From assembly GCF_907165205.1 (NCBI RefSeq), contig NC_058197.1, positions 13,527,266 to 13,591,265 on the forward strand: 64,000 nucleotides of DNA, read 5' to 3'. The stretch comes from Coccinella septempunctata (lineage: Eukaryota > Arthropoda > Insecta > Coleoptera > Coccinellidae). Under the pieces are notes generated by a model. It was not told the origin of the DNA. It was given only the letters and a program-made list of their open reading frames with translations, and searched no databases. Made by a program: the position numbers and the translations under genes. Shown in pieces: positions 21,569-31,404 of this stretch (the stretch's first letter is position 1; each line of letters opens with the position of its first letter).

Positions 21569-21885
21569 CCTTTCGATTCTGTGATCGCTGCCCAGATACT
21601 TCCGTCAAAACTGACGTTAACCTTAATTAATAAATAAATCACGAACTGATATTAATTGTCAAAGTTCACCAAATCTTCTCTGATCATTGATAGAGAATTA
21701 TTTAATTGTGTCACAAATGACTGAGATATTTATTCAATATATCAAAGAACACCGGCTCGTGTTTTATATAAACATGCCCTGCAAGTTAACCAAGTACGTA
21801 CGTCTTCAAAAGTTTATTGCAGTAGAATGAAGAACTTTCGCTCCCGATCATTCTGATAAAATAATAAGAATAAATTCAGATGCAT
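21569..21885. other. Spacer between minisatellite blocks, nothing recognised
   Basis: AT-rich DNA with no frame or repeat that I can match elsewhere in the window. Confidence 0.4.
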
Positions 21886-21919
21886 ACCACCTTTATAGGC
21901 TGATTCACTTTTTTTTCGT

Positions 21920-22275
21920 AGTCCGTAGCGAGGGCCTACGGCCCTCGCGATTCGCCTTTTCACTGTAGCTCGGGCCTACGGCCCTCGCGATTATCCTTCA
22001 ATCCGTAGCTCGGGCCTAAGGCCCTCGCGATTAGCCTTCAATCCGTAGCTCGGGCCTTTGGCCCTCGCGATTCGTCTTTTGTCCATAGCTCGGGCCTACG
22101 GCCCTCGCGATTCGCCTTTAATCCGTAGCTCGGGCCTACGGCCCTCGCGATTAGCCTTCAATCCGTAGCTCGGGCCTTTGGCCCTCGCAATTCGTCTTTT
22201 GTCCAAAGCTCGGGCCTACGGCCCTCGCGATCCGCCTTTAATCCGTAACTCGGGCCTTCGGCACTCGCAATTCGC
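21920..22275. repeat. 40-bp GGGCCTACGGCCC minisatellite, block 3
   Basis: About nine units, preceded by the CCACCTTTATAGGCTGATTCAC leader. Units alternate between TACGGCCC and TTTGGCCC versions, for example at 22060 and 22180, which suggests expansion by a 120-bp multi-unit step. Confidence 0.9.
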
Positions 22276-22399
22276 TCTTTGATTAATATCCAATTAATGG
22301 TTTTGAGCTGCAATCAAATATCCTCGATAAGCTTGTTGATGAAGCTTCTACACACAAAATTATTCCAAAAAGTTTTCAAATTCCGAGGCAAAACTCCAC

Positions 22400-22600
22400 T
22401 TTGGTCCAAAATATTCACGAGGCTACAAGACCACTGCGAGACTCTCGTACGAGACGATATAGAGAATAGTCTCGTCTAGTCTCGTCGATGAATATTCAGT
22501 CTCTTCTCGAAAACAAGACGAGTTGAGACTCTTATCACTATCACTAGCACTTCAACTAGTCCACTAGTGCGATAGTGATTGCAAGCTCTACCAAGTAGGT
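22400..22600. repeat. Cluster of AGTCTCGTC/GACGAGACT motifs
   Basis: Repeated GAGACT and AGTCTCGTC on both strands (for example TAGTCTCGTCTAGTCTCGTC at about 22469), then TCACTATCACTAGCACTTC with its partial inverse CTAGTGCGATAGTGATTG. This looks like the subterminal region of a DNA element, but ends are not defined. Confidence 0.35.
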
Positions 22601-22619
22601 AAACTTTTCGAAATCCTGA

Positions 22620-22850
22620 GATGGTTAGCAACTTCCTGTTGAGTTAAACCTTTGAACCTTCGTTCAACCAACACACTACTGTTCAAGTTGGTCAGCTTCT
22701 GTTGAACTTTTGAAAATTAATCGACAATTGATACTACACAACAATAGATGAGTTGCAATAGCTCATTATCGCACGTACTGACCACAAAACAATCTCATAC
22801 ACATACAAGAGATAGGTTTCTTGTAATTTTTTGAATTAAGTCATTGTCAA
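22620..22850 (+). repeat. Interspersed repeat family R-A, copy 2
   Basis: Same order of blocks as 5500-5700: ATGGTTAGCAACTTC, CAAGTTGGTCAGCTTCT, GAGTTGCAATAGC, CATTATCGCAC. See the first copy. Confidence 0.55.
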
Positions 22851-23039
22851 GTGTCATGAGGACCATATTTTGTGAGTGTATAATAAGCTTCTCCACATAG
22901 TATATACAGCAACACGGAAAACTTGATTGAAGTGCAATTTATCTCGAATAACTACTTCAATTTTTGAGCAGTGCAGTTTCCCATCTCAAAAAAAAGGATT
23001 TAGGAAAGATATGCTGATGAGAGGTTGAAAAAAATGTCA

Positions 23040-23500
23040 TTCTTCCTTCCAGTACCCTCCCTTCCAACGAAACTGCACCCCCAGTCCCAAATACGCGGCC
23101 AAACAAAGCCAAATCCATCGCCCCGGTCGTTAGAACTGATCAAACAACCGACGCGACGTCTGGCAACGTCGCGACAATCGGACGAATCTAAAATTACCAG
23201 CAATACAGTCCACGGGACCACGTCGCAAGCACATCGTCAAATTGCACAGCGCCCGACCGCGCCCGAAGTCGCATTTATAGATTTTCCGATAGGGATACGC
23301 GGCTCGTCGGGCGCGTTCGCCCAGCTTCGTCCGTTTCCGCGCGAGGTCGAGTCTCCCCTCTCGCTTCCCGCGACCCGATCCGGCATTTGATGCGTGCGAA
23401 GCACGCTAACGGAAACGGGTTTATATCTTTCGATGTTTAATGCTATCCTCGGCGACGTTGCCGGGTCGTGGGGGATCGAGGAGCGAAGGCTGCATAACAG
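23040..23500. other. GC/CpG-rich non-coding island 3
   Basis: This is the largest CpG-rich block (for example CCGACGCGACGTCTGGCAACGTCGCGAC and CGAGGTCGAGTCTCCCCTCT). A 121-codon plus frame (23025-23390) and a minus frame overlap in it, as expected by chance in GC-rich DNA. It could be a conserved enhancer or promoter of an out-of-window gene, but no TATA, initiator or splice pattern stands out. Confidence 0.35.
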
Positions 23501-24150
23501 ACGTAATAGGTCTCCTGGGATCCATTTTGGATGGTTGACGGTGGATTAGAAGGGTTTTGGAAGGAAGTAGCGTTCGTTCTTCGAGTCTGCAAGGTCTGGA
23601 CTGGTTTTTTGGGTTTGAGACGGTATCTCAGCTGGAAATTTCGTAGTTTTTTCCATTTTTATCCCAGCCTCTTCCTCATAGTCATTTTTGCTAGGAACAA
23701 AAGAGCATCAACCTGTCAAATAGGTATCTGTTGACACGTCACAAACGATTAGGTTGGAGTCACTGTGGTTAAATTCAATTATGCTCAGCCACTCATCAAG
23801 TCTAGTGACTTGAAATATTCAGGATAGTTTGTTAATAGGCAAAGTTCTGCCAATGGTTTCAGGGTTAAAGACCTCCAAACTCCGACGAGTTTTGGTAGAT
23901 AGGGAGGAAAATTTGCAGCAATATTTCCCATTAAAGTTTTTCCTTTGGGCATGACAAAAAGGACTTGGGAAGCACGTGCTTCAGGAATACTTCCATCTAC
24001 TTCATGGAGGATTGTAGATCGTACACTAAAAGGGTTGCTTTTCAATGCTGTGGCCTTAAGATCTATTGAGCTGCCATCAGGCTAAGGTTCTAAGGAAACT
24101 CAAGGAGATATCTCCTAGCTCCTGCAAGTTTCTGACAGAAGCATTCTTTT
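23500..24150. other. Non-coding, possibly distal LINE sequence
   Basis: A minus frame (23785-24045) is open for 86 codons and lies 3' of the LINE zinc-knuckle fragment on the same strand, so it may be LINE-derived. I recognise no motif in it. Confidence 0.25.
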
Positions 24151-24152
24151 TG

Positions 24153-24240
24153 TTAACTAGCAATGTCAAGGCATTCTGTCATCAGGTGATACTGGGTTTC
24201 ATTCCCTTCCCCACAGAATATGTATAGGTGGAATTGTCAG
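24153..24240 (-). pseudogene. R1/I-type LINE C-terminal zinc-knuckle fragment
   Basis: The minus frame reads YIFCGEGNETQYHLMTECLD and stops at TAA (24153). The pattern CG...ET..HL..EC is the C-terminal CCHC-like motif of R1/jockey-type LINE polyproteins, following RNase H. The matching RNase H remnant lies on the same strand at 25800-26195, so a later insertion of about 1.5 kb (24247-25785) split the copy. Confidence 0.65.
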
Positions 24241-24246
24241 TAGGGG

Positions 24247-25785
24247 TCGACAAGACAAGAATCCTTGTCTTGATGACAAACTTCCTTGTCTTGAGAAGTA
24301 AAGAAACTCAAAAGAATCTAGTGTTGACGTTTTCTTGACTCATTAAATCTTGTCTTGACTCAAAACATTTCAAGATCTTGATTGACCATTGCATGGTGAT
24401 TCCCCGGCTATCTTTTCATTGTTTTTCGTGCTTATACGACACGATCTGTTGGTTCCCCGATATTCATTTGTTTTCTGACGAACTCAAAATGACTTCGCTA
24501 AGTTGCACTCTTCACCTAGTTGAGTGAGGTTATTATAACCAAAAAAGAAAGAAGGCTCAATAGGAGATCGAAAATACTCTGCTATCTTTATATATACGCC
24601 ACTACTAACGGACACAGTTCGGTCAATTGAACTTGTCTTTGCCACCATCTACGTCATCAGCCTTTCAATCAGCTTTGAACTGAATTTCAAGTTCTCTGTG
24701 TACCTACTTTTGATTATCACAAAGTGCTAGTCTTATTTTACCATAAGTGACATTGACTCTTCAGTAAACAGAACGTCTGCTGAGCCATTGGATCCGATTC
24801 TGACTCAGAATATTCACTAACAAGCAAAAGAGAGAAAGGTAAGTTTCAGTAAAAATATAAAATGATCAGGGAAACTAAAGCGACTTCGACTAATGCGAGT
24901 GAAAATTGGGTTAAAATGGATATCTGAAGCACTAAATATTACATACGAGCGCGTTAATCATATAGTTTACGTCAATTTCGACATGAGATTGCTGCAAAAT
25001 GGATCTCAAAATGTTCGAATGTTGACCAAAAGCGTGCAAGGGTAGAAACATCGCGTTCGATTTGTGCTCGATTTGAAAACGATGTAGACTTCTTAAACCG
25101 AATTGTTACTATGGATGAGACTTGGGTACATTTCTACGATCCAGAAACAAAGCAACAATCGATGGAATGGTGACACTCTGGTTCTCCAAGACCTAAGAAG
25201 TTTTGTGTCCAAAAATCTGGTGGAAAAGTTCTTGCTTCAGTTTTTTGAGATTGCCATGGAGTAATCATCATTGATTTTTGGGATGAGGGTAGAACAATAA
25301 CTGGCGATTACTATTCGATATAACTGACCACTATACGGAAAAAAATTAAGGAGAAAAGACGCGGAAAGCTGTATAAAGGTGTTTTGTTTTTGCTGGACAA
25401 CACCCCTGCACACAAATCTCATGTTGCCATGCAAAAAATTCGTTATTTAGGGTTTGACTTACTAGAACACCCCCCTTATTCACCAGATTTGGCTCCATCC
25501 GACTATCATCTCTTTCCTCAAATGAAAAAGTTTAAAAGGCAGTAAATTTTCTTCCAACGAGGTGTGAAAGCTGTGGAGGTCTGGTTTGCTGAGCAAGAAG
25601 TAACATTTTTTTTGGAAAGTCTTCATTGGTTAGACAAGATATTTCAAGATTTTTTTGTCTTCTTGACAAGAAATCTTTGTATGACATAAAATTTCTTATC
25701 TTGTCTTGAAATTCTGAAATTACTTCTTGATTTCAAGACGATATAAAGACAAGATCTCGAAAGTTTCAGGAGGTGTAGTACCTAT
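24247..25785. mobile_element. Nested insertion with CAAGACAAG-rich ends
   Basis: Both edges are dense in CAAGACAAG/CTTGTCTTG: the left at 24249-24345, the right at 25630-25770. The block sits exactly between two parts of one LINE and itself contains mariner sequence. Clustered subterminal hexamers of this sort occur in hAT-like elements. I cannot define tips or a target duplication. Confidence 0.4.
24895..25625 (+). pseudogene. Truncated mariner transposase
   Basis: The plus frame starts mid-protein at IGLKWISEALNITYERV, shifts frame after about 25 residues and continues through MDETWVHFYDPET (from 25111), LLDNTPAHKSHVA (about 25393) and SPDLAPSDYHLFP (about 25482). Thirty-four residues separate the last two aspartates (D,D34D). 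The N-terminal DNA-binding domain and left inverted end are missing. It belongs to the same mariner family as 3850-5110, and several stops and frameshifts make it inactive. Confidence 0.85.
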
Positions 25786-25799
25786 GTTCTTGCTATAAT

Positions 25800-26195
25800 C
25801 CAGATACTTCTTAGACCTCACAGAGTTTAAATTCCCAAAAGCAACTTTTTGGAATGACCCTGTCACTGGAGATCACTCCAGAGTTATTCTCTTTTGGCTT
25901 ATCTATTCCTTCTCCTGAAACTTTTTCTTGTAGTTACATTTTCAGATCACAGAAAGGTTCCGGTCCCAATGAAATGAGTTTGTGCTCCTTCCTTGGCAAG
26001 TGTATCCTTCATTTTCTTTGATTGCCGAGTAGACCCAGGCTAAACAGACTACTTATGATCTTAGATGTCATGCTAGCTCACTGCTTTGATGGCATCCTGA
26101 CTGTCAGAATGTATCACTATGTCGAATTTCATGTATTTTTTTAGGTTTAAGTCCACACATATTTCGATTCCAATTGTTTCTGCCAGGATTAGAGA
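25800..26195 (-). pseudogene. R1/I-type LINE RNase H remnant
   Basis: The minus strand reads LAETIGIEICVDLNLKKYMK, then IVIHSDSQDAIKAVS, the SDSQ.AI block of LINE RNase H domains. After a stop-ridden gap it reads MKDTLAKEGAQTHFIG (like AD.LAK.GA) and GPEPFCDL in the next frame. Order and motifs match the RNase H tail of R1/I/LOA-type LINEs. The C-terminal part of the same copy lies beyond the nested insertion, at 24153-24240. Confidence 0.65.
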
Positions 26196-26439
26196 TACAT
26201 AGGTACACCAGATCACAGATCTTTCGCTTTTCTCAGGTGTTTTTAGAAGCCCAAGGAAGCAATTAGACCAGAGGGGATAGCTACAGTAGAGGACAGTAGT
26301 ATAGCCATACCAAAAAAGTAGAAAAGCGATCTCATGTAGTGTGATAAAATGTAAGAAATCATAGTATGCTTGAGTGGTGTAGGTTCAAGTCACACTATAA
26401 TGGACAAAAACGTCTTCAGTTTCTACGAAAAAGCGATAC

Positions 26440-26760
26440 GTCTTTCTTTCCCATCCCGTTCAGGACACGCCCAAGCAAATCGCAAAGATTTTACTTCACT
26501 CGTGCTCGTCAAATACCCGAGGATGCGACAACAAAAGAACCCCTGCTAGTCAATTAATTTCCATCGTCTTTCCTTCTCCTCCTATTCTCGCTTCCGGTCC
26601 TCTCTCTCTCTCCCTCAAGAAGATTTTGTTCTTTCTGGTCGTGAGAAAGCCATTTTTAACGGGCTTAATGACTCCTCGGCCCTGTGGGAATTTCAAAGAG
26701 ATCCGAATAATGCTTTGTCTGGTGACTTGGATCTTCACCTCGAAGTACGAGAATGCTGAA
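26440..26760. other. Pyrimidine- and GC-rich non-coding island 4
   Basis: Contains (TC)n-like CCTCTCTCTCTCTCCCTC (about 26598) and a CpG-moderate flank. Short frames on both strands overlap. It may be a regulatory element. No gene signal is seen. Confidence 0.25.
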
Positions 26761-27000
26761 GGAGCTTCTCGTTATTTTCATGCTATAGGTAATTACTCAT
26801 TTCTTGAGGAGAAGATGAGCGCCTTAGGAAAGTGTAATGAACTTAACAGTAACATTTCCAGTACGCGACGAACTTAGGTACTGCAATTACAGGCGAAAAA
26901 ACTTGTGGGGAATCATAAGAAACATTTATTCACGAGGAAAATTCAATTGTATATTGAAAATACATGTATTTATCATTTATTCATTCATTGCTGAATCTTA

Positions 27001-27690
27001 ACCAACTTTGGAATAAAACAAGGCTACGTGTTAGCTCCTTTACTGTTAAATATTTTCGCCATAGCTGCCTCGATAATTGCTGACATGAGGATGCCTGTAA
27101 GAGGTGTTGGAATAAGATTCAGATTTGATGGAGGCCTGTTTAACCTGAAGCGTCTCAGAGCAAACCCGTACAAAGGAACAATATGCAGACGACTGCGCAT
27201 TTATCGCTAACAGCTCAGAGGTTCTACAGATAATGTTGGACACCTACAAACATATATACGAAGCTTTAGGCCTTAGACTCAATATCGACAAAACCAAAAT
27301 CCTGGTTAGTACGCCAGAAAGCCTTCAAACAGATATCAGCCTGGAGAATGAAACTCTAGAACAGGTCGAGCATTTCAAATACTTGGGCTTCATTAATACT
27401 AGGGCTAACCTAGACAGGAAATACACAACCGTATAAATGCGGCATCACGGGCATTCTGGAAGCTAAAGGACAGAGTATTTCAAAATCAGGACCTCAATCT
27501 GAAGACCAAGACAGCTGTTTACAAAGCAGTCGTCCTCCCAAAGCTTCTTTACGGAAGCGAAAGCTGGACGCCCTACAGACGACATATTAAACAGCTTGAA
27601 CAAACGCAACAACGTCATCTAAGACAGATAATGCACATCAGATGGTTCCACAAAGTTTCGAATGCAGAAGTCTTGCAAGGCCCGAGTTGT
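27001..27690 (+). pseudogene. RTE/BovB-like LINE reverse transcriptase fragment
   Basis: The frame from 27001 reads TNFGIKQGYVLAPLLLNIF (the G(V/I)KQG..LAP palm block). After a frameshift near 27165 it reads YADDCAFIANSSEVLQIM, with the catalytic YADD at 27182-27193. It continues LNIDKTKILVSTPESLQ and FKYLGFINTRANLD. After a second frameshift near 27425 it reads INAASRAFWKLKDRVFQ, VYKAVVLPKLLYGSESW and RRHIKQLEQTQQRHLRQIM, ending near AEVLQ. The order matches a LINE family widespread in animals. The N-terminal endonuclease and the C-terminus are missing. Confidence 0.85.
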
Positions 27691-27842
27691 ACAACAAATT
27701 ATTGTTGTGTTTTTGAATCTTTTGGTATATTTACACTCGGTAACGAGATTCAGCATTCATTCTCTCATTACTGTATCCCGTTACCGGGAATAGATCTACA
27801 AAAAGACATAAAAAAGAACAGACTTATAATTTCTTAGGGCTA

Positions 27843-28218
27843 CTTGCGACTGTGTGCCCTCCTGTGACTGAAGAGACCCAACCGTGACCTATAGATCCTT
27901 CCACACTCCGGGTATGGATAGTCACCAACCAAATCTGGCCGCCGCTGTATTCTTCTCGAGTCTCCATTATAACTGTGGACCGAAGACCTCCACTGTGATC
28001 TTTCTAACGCTAGTTGTTACCAGTTATGATTGGCATTAACTGATTTCAGGGATTGGATGCAGAATATCCTCAAACCACTTATACTGGCCTCCTGGTTTCC
28101 GAGCTCCCTCTGTGAATTCGCCATACAGAGCTATTTTGGGGAGTCTTGTGTCTTGCATCCTCAGAATGTGGCCGCTCCATCGGAGTCGGGCCCTCGTTAC
28201 TTGAGTCTGAATTGTTAA
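27843..28218 (-). pseudogene. Same LINE family, C-terminal fragment, inverted
   Basis: Read from the MITE at 28219 downwards, the minus strand gives TIQTQVTRARLRWSGHILRM and RLPKIALYGEFTEGARKPGG. After a frameshift near 28035 it gives LALERSQWRSSVHSYNGDSR, then YPECGRIYRSRLGLFSHRRA, ending HSRK and stop at about 27843. The final C..CG...S..GL.SH...H is the C2H2-like finger that ends this LINE family. It continues the protein almost where the plus-strand fragment stops, but on the opposite strand. An in-frame stop also interrupts it. Confidence 0.85.
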
Positions 28219-28364
28219 GCGGCCCACGGACGAGCAATTTAGTTGAAAACTATGTTGTCAACGAGTTTGTGAACCATACGAGGTCGAAGGAATATCAACC
28301 ACCAACCAGGCCACAGACGTTCAACACGTCGTGTTGACAACTAGGTTGCTCGTCTGTGGGCCGC
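28219..28364. mobile_element. 146-bp MITE inserted in LINE fragment
   Basis: GCGGCCCACGGACGAGCAAT at the left matches the reverse complement of the right end, GCGGCCCACAGACGAGCAAC. Beyond it, minus-strand EVWQRASCIK (28365-28400) resembles the residues expected just before TIQTQVTR in the LINE, so the MITE interrupts that copy. Confidence 0.75.
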
Positions 28365-28555
28365 TTTATACAACTCGCGCGCTGCCAGACTTCTATATAT
28401 TTAAATTGTGTCTCTTCCTCTCGGAAACAATTCGCCAAACCACGCTGAACTTTCGAAAGAACCTTCAAAAGGTTATTCAAGGCCCACTTACAAGTTTTCC
28501 ACTTGACCTGATTCTTATTCTTGGAAATATTGAGGAAGTTTTCATCCTGGAAACC

Positions 28556-28594
28556 AAGCAGTATAGGGAGATTTCGGCACTTGGATGGGTGACC
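28556..28594 (+). ncRNA. 5S rRNA-like internal promoter block 1
   Basis: AAGCAG, then 24 bases, then TGGGTGACC reproduces the A-box-to-C-box core of animal 5S rRNA (AAGCAG...CTTGGATGGG.GACC) at exactly the 5S spacing. I count 27 of 39 positions matching a typical insect 5S core recalled from general knowledge, with the CACTTGGATGGGTGACC end strongest. The rest of 5S is not convincing: CCACGCTGAAC, like the 5S 5' part, lies 116 bp upstream rather than about 40. It is probably a 5S-derived SINE (SINE3-like) head or a decayed 5S pseudogene. Confidence 0.45.
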
Positions 28595-28639
28595 GATCTT
28601 GTTACGAATTCGAAGACAAGCTCACAAAAGCTCGTGATT

Positions 28640-29130
28640 CCCCTTTACCAATTTTTTTCAGCTCGAATTGCTTGCGCCAAAAAAACAAACAACCCAAAGA
28701 TCCAAATTCTTCGCTCTACCCTACGCGACGCGACGCCTTCAAATCCTTACGCCTCATTCCCCCCAGGACAAATCCCGAACAAAATGAAAACGTTCCCCGA
28801 CTCCACCGAAACCTCCCCTAACAGTCCTGCTACCCTGTCTCTTTTGGCACCGACAGCGTGTCAATCTGTCCCTAAGCGAACTACGTCACTGGTTGCGCGT
28901 CAATATCGACTTGTCGGCAACCGGCAACGCCGCGTTGCTCCGGCGTTGCCGCATCTACCTCCGCTCAGATAACATTCGACTTCGACAGGAGAATCGCCGA
29001 ATGAGTAAGCGATTTCTCTCTCATTGAAGGAAAAGGGAGAGAAACACGTCGCTTTGTGCGGATAATGGAATCGTTGTTGCGTGCATCGAAGTAGGCCTTG
29101 ATAACATAGAAGCGAGTCGGAAGACAGAGA
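28640..29130. other. GC-richer non-coding island 5
   Basis: CpG-containing sequence (for example CCCTACGCGACGCGACGCC and GGCAACGCCGCGTTGCTCC). A 213-codon plus frame runs 28331-28972, but it crosses the MITE edge, LINE sequence and the 5S-like block, so it cannot be one gene. No promoter or splice signal is identified. Confidence 0.3.
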
Positions 29131-29490
29131 TAAGGCGTTCTTTTTCTTCCTTAATTGGCTTTATGCGTATGGATAATGGGAGTGTAAAATCAGCGTTTTC
29201 TTTGTGGAGAAATGAACTGGATATTCAGCGGGATAACTCAAACAAATAATACATGAGTGCCTATCAAGAATTGAGAATGGAAAATCGAAATTTTTTGACT
29301 GAGATGCGGAGTTGAGCTATGATTATTTTTTCCATGAAAACTGTGTTTGGCTGCACATGACATGTTGAAGCAAGTCCAGTTGGTTCCTCTTGATTTGTAG
29401 CTCATTTTTGGGTCATCATTCTTCATCAATTCTTCAATTCACTAGTGATTATGTGCATAACCCTTCTTTGACTTTCGCCAAGCAGAAATA

Positions 29491-30147
29491 TCAGAGGTGT
29501 ACGAAAAATTCTAACAATAGATTGTTGAGGTCTGAAGAAACACTTTTTCTCACATCATTTTTTCTGATTCGGCCCTGATTAAAAATATATAGCCATTTTA
29601 ATTTTTCATAATGAGCTGTGCTACCCCTGGAAAAACAAAATTACCTTCAAAATAACTAGCTAAATCTTTGAAACAACACATCTGTTGATCTTTGCCGAGT
29701 TGCATTCGGTTGGAGTATACAATTTTTCGAATTTCACAGATATTTTTTATTTTTGAACATCAAATTGTGAAAATATGAAGAATACTTTTATTTAACAAAA
29801 CGTTCAAATATTCATTAGAGTCCAACTCAGTTCCAAGAGTAGTGTTCTCTGAATTTCTGTTATTTTTATGGTAAGTAATGTTCATAATGAAAAAACTGGA
29901 AGACGTGGGTGATATCTAGTGTGCCTAAAAGATTAATCAAATGAAGGAAAAACTATATTCCTAAATTCATTTCATTCGATAAAACCGTTTGTGAGATAGA
30001 ATTAGAAATAACATTTTTATGGTTTTTCAACGGCCTGTATATTTTAAATCGAGCCTATTCGGATAAAATGATTAAGAACAAAGTGTTTCTTTGGACCTCA
30101 AGAATCTACCGTTAAAGTATTCGTACGAGTCAAAGACCCACCCTGTA
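29491..30147. mobile_element. MITE family M1, diverged full copy
   Basis: The left arm has TTGAGGTCTGAAGAAACAC and CATTTTTTCTGATTCGGCC. The body has GAAAATATGAAGAATACTTT and GAAGACGTGGGTGATATCTA. The right end has GACCTCAAGAATCTACCG and GTACGAGTCAAAGACCCACC, then CTGTA at 30147. The left tip is eroded. Confidence 0.8.
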
Positions 30148-30626
30148 TATGTGAAAATCAATCCACTTGTCCAGTGAAATTTGGATTCAAAAGATTCTAT
30201 GATTTTGGAGACTCATTAGTAACACAATGAGAGACTATCCTATATATTTTCTCGCAGATGTCAAAAAGCCCACACCTCTTGCGTTTCAAAGAGTCTCATT
30301 CGACGCAGAATTTAGTGATCGACAACTTTTATATGGGTAGGACCTATTTTTATGCATCTAGAGAGGAGAGTGGAAATATTTATTTCCTAAATGTTTCAGC
30401 GAACTCATATAATATCCCAATGTTGCTGTAGAATATTATCAATCTTTCCAAAGTACTGTTTCGGGATGTGTTGACGCTTTCCTTGTAACAAGCATGTTCA
30501 AACAAAAAGAGAGTGATCATCACAAGAAGACAACTCCAAAGTTTTACAGCAATCGTTGAAAATATGATAAGAAAAGCTCCAGCAATCTCTGTTCAGATTT
30601 ATTCTCAACTTGCTGGAGTCTCCGTT
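30148..30626. other. Non-coding, nothing recognised
   Basis: AT-rich DNA between MITE M1 and the foldback element. No supported frame, repeat or inverted end is seen. Confidence 0.4.
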
Positions 30627-30864
30627 GTACGAAAGCGCTGAAGTGCCACACCAAAAAAAAAAAAATTCCAAATGTACAATTCCGACTTGCAAGTCGGAAT
30701 TCTGAGATGCAAGTCGGAAATCTGAGATGCAAGTCAGAATTCTGACTTGCAACTCCGAATTCTGAGATACAAGTCAGAATTCCGCCATGCAAGTCGGAAT
30801 TCTGAGATACAAGTCGGAATTCGACTTGTAAGCCGGAATTCTGAGATGAAAGGCAGGAGGAGGG

Positions 30865-31065
30865 CTAAAATAGGTCTAATGACTTTTGTTTTTTTGCATT
30901 TGGAGGTGTTTTTGGCTTCTTGAAGGAATTTTGGATGAATGAAATGATATTTTTCTCTTCGGTTGCATCATAGCTGAGCTGCCGCAAAGCTTCGTGCTCA
31001 GTGCTTGTGAAAGCACTTGGAGTATTTTTGTACTCCCGAGAATTATGCTCCTGGGAACTTTTCAA
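30865..31065 (-). CDS. Short ORF in foldback loop, unrecognised
   Basis: The 66-codon minus frame begins MKSSQEHNSREYKNTPSAFT and ends KKPKTPPNAKKQKSLDLF. It is polar and lysine-rich and sits in the unique loop between the arms. No domain is recognised. The upstream region has no clear start context. It could be the tail of a lost element protein or the captured end of a host gene. Confidence 0.25.
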   Translation of the reverse strand: MKSSQEHNSREYKNTPSAFTSTEHEALRQLSYDATEEKNIISFIQNSFKKPKTPPNAKKQKSLDLF

Positions 31066-31404
31066 AAGAGGCCTTCGGAAATCGTGTCAAAACACGAAGA
31101 AGCGATCGACTTATTGTCACCCTACGAGCACATATGGATACTACAGATATATTATATATTATCATATTATCCTGATTCCCCGTAGGTTACGACGAACCCC
31201 TCAGAAGCTCTGTGAACTTGTCAGAATCAATAACGTCCGTTAAAACTTTTGAAAGAAAAGAGATAGAGCAGGCGTAGGTTAAGGGTCCAAATGTGCCTAT
31301 ACATGCCTTAAATGAGACGAACCTGCTCTACAGAGGGCATTTTACTCACATGATTCGGCAACAATCGAATGCAACAAAACATTCGACCAATTCTAGCCCC
31401 ACTT

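Noticed and set aside
23025..23390. 121-codon plus frame in CpG-rich island 3
   Set aside because: No domain, no splice or start context, and a competing minus frame overlaps it.
26380..26392. Second B-box-like GGTTCAAGTCAC
   Set aside because: Upstream sequence gives no A box or tRNA arms.
27001..28400. Twin-primed (5'-inverted) LINE insertion
   Set aside because: The inverted part is the 3' half and lies on the wrong side. Twin priming gives the opposite order.
28331..28972. 213-codon plus frame
   Set aside because: It crosses a MITE end, LINE sequence on the other strand and the 5S-like block. Its length is a by-product of GC-richer DNA.
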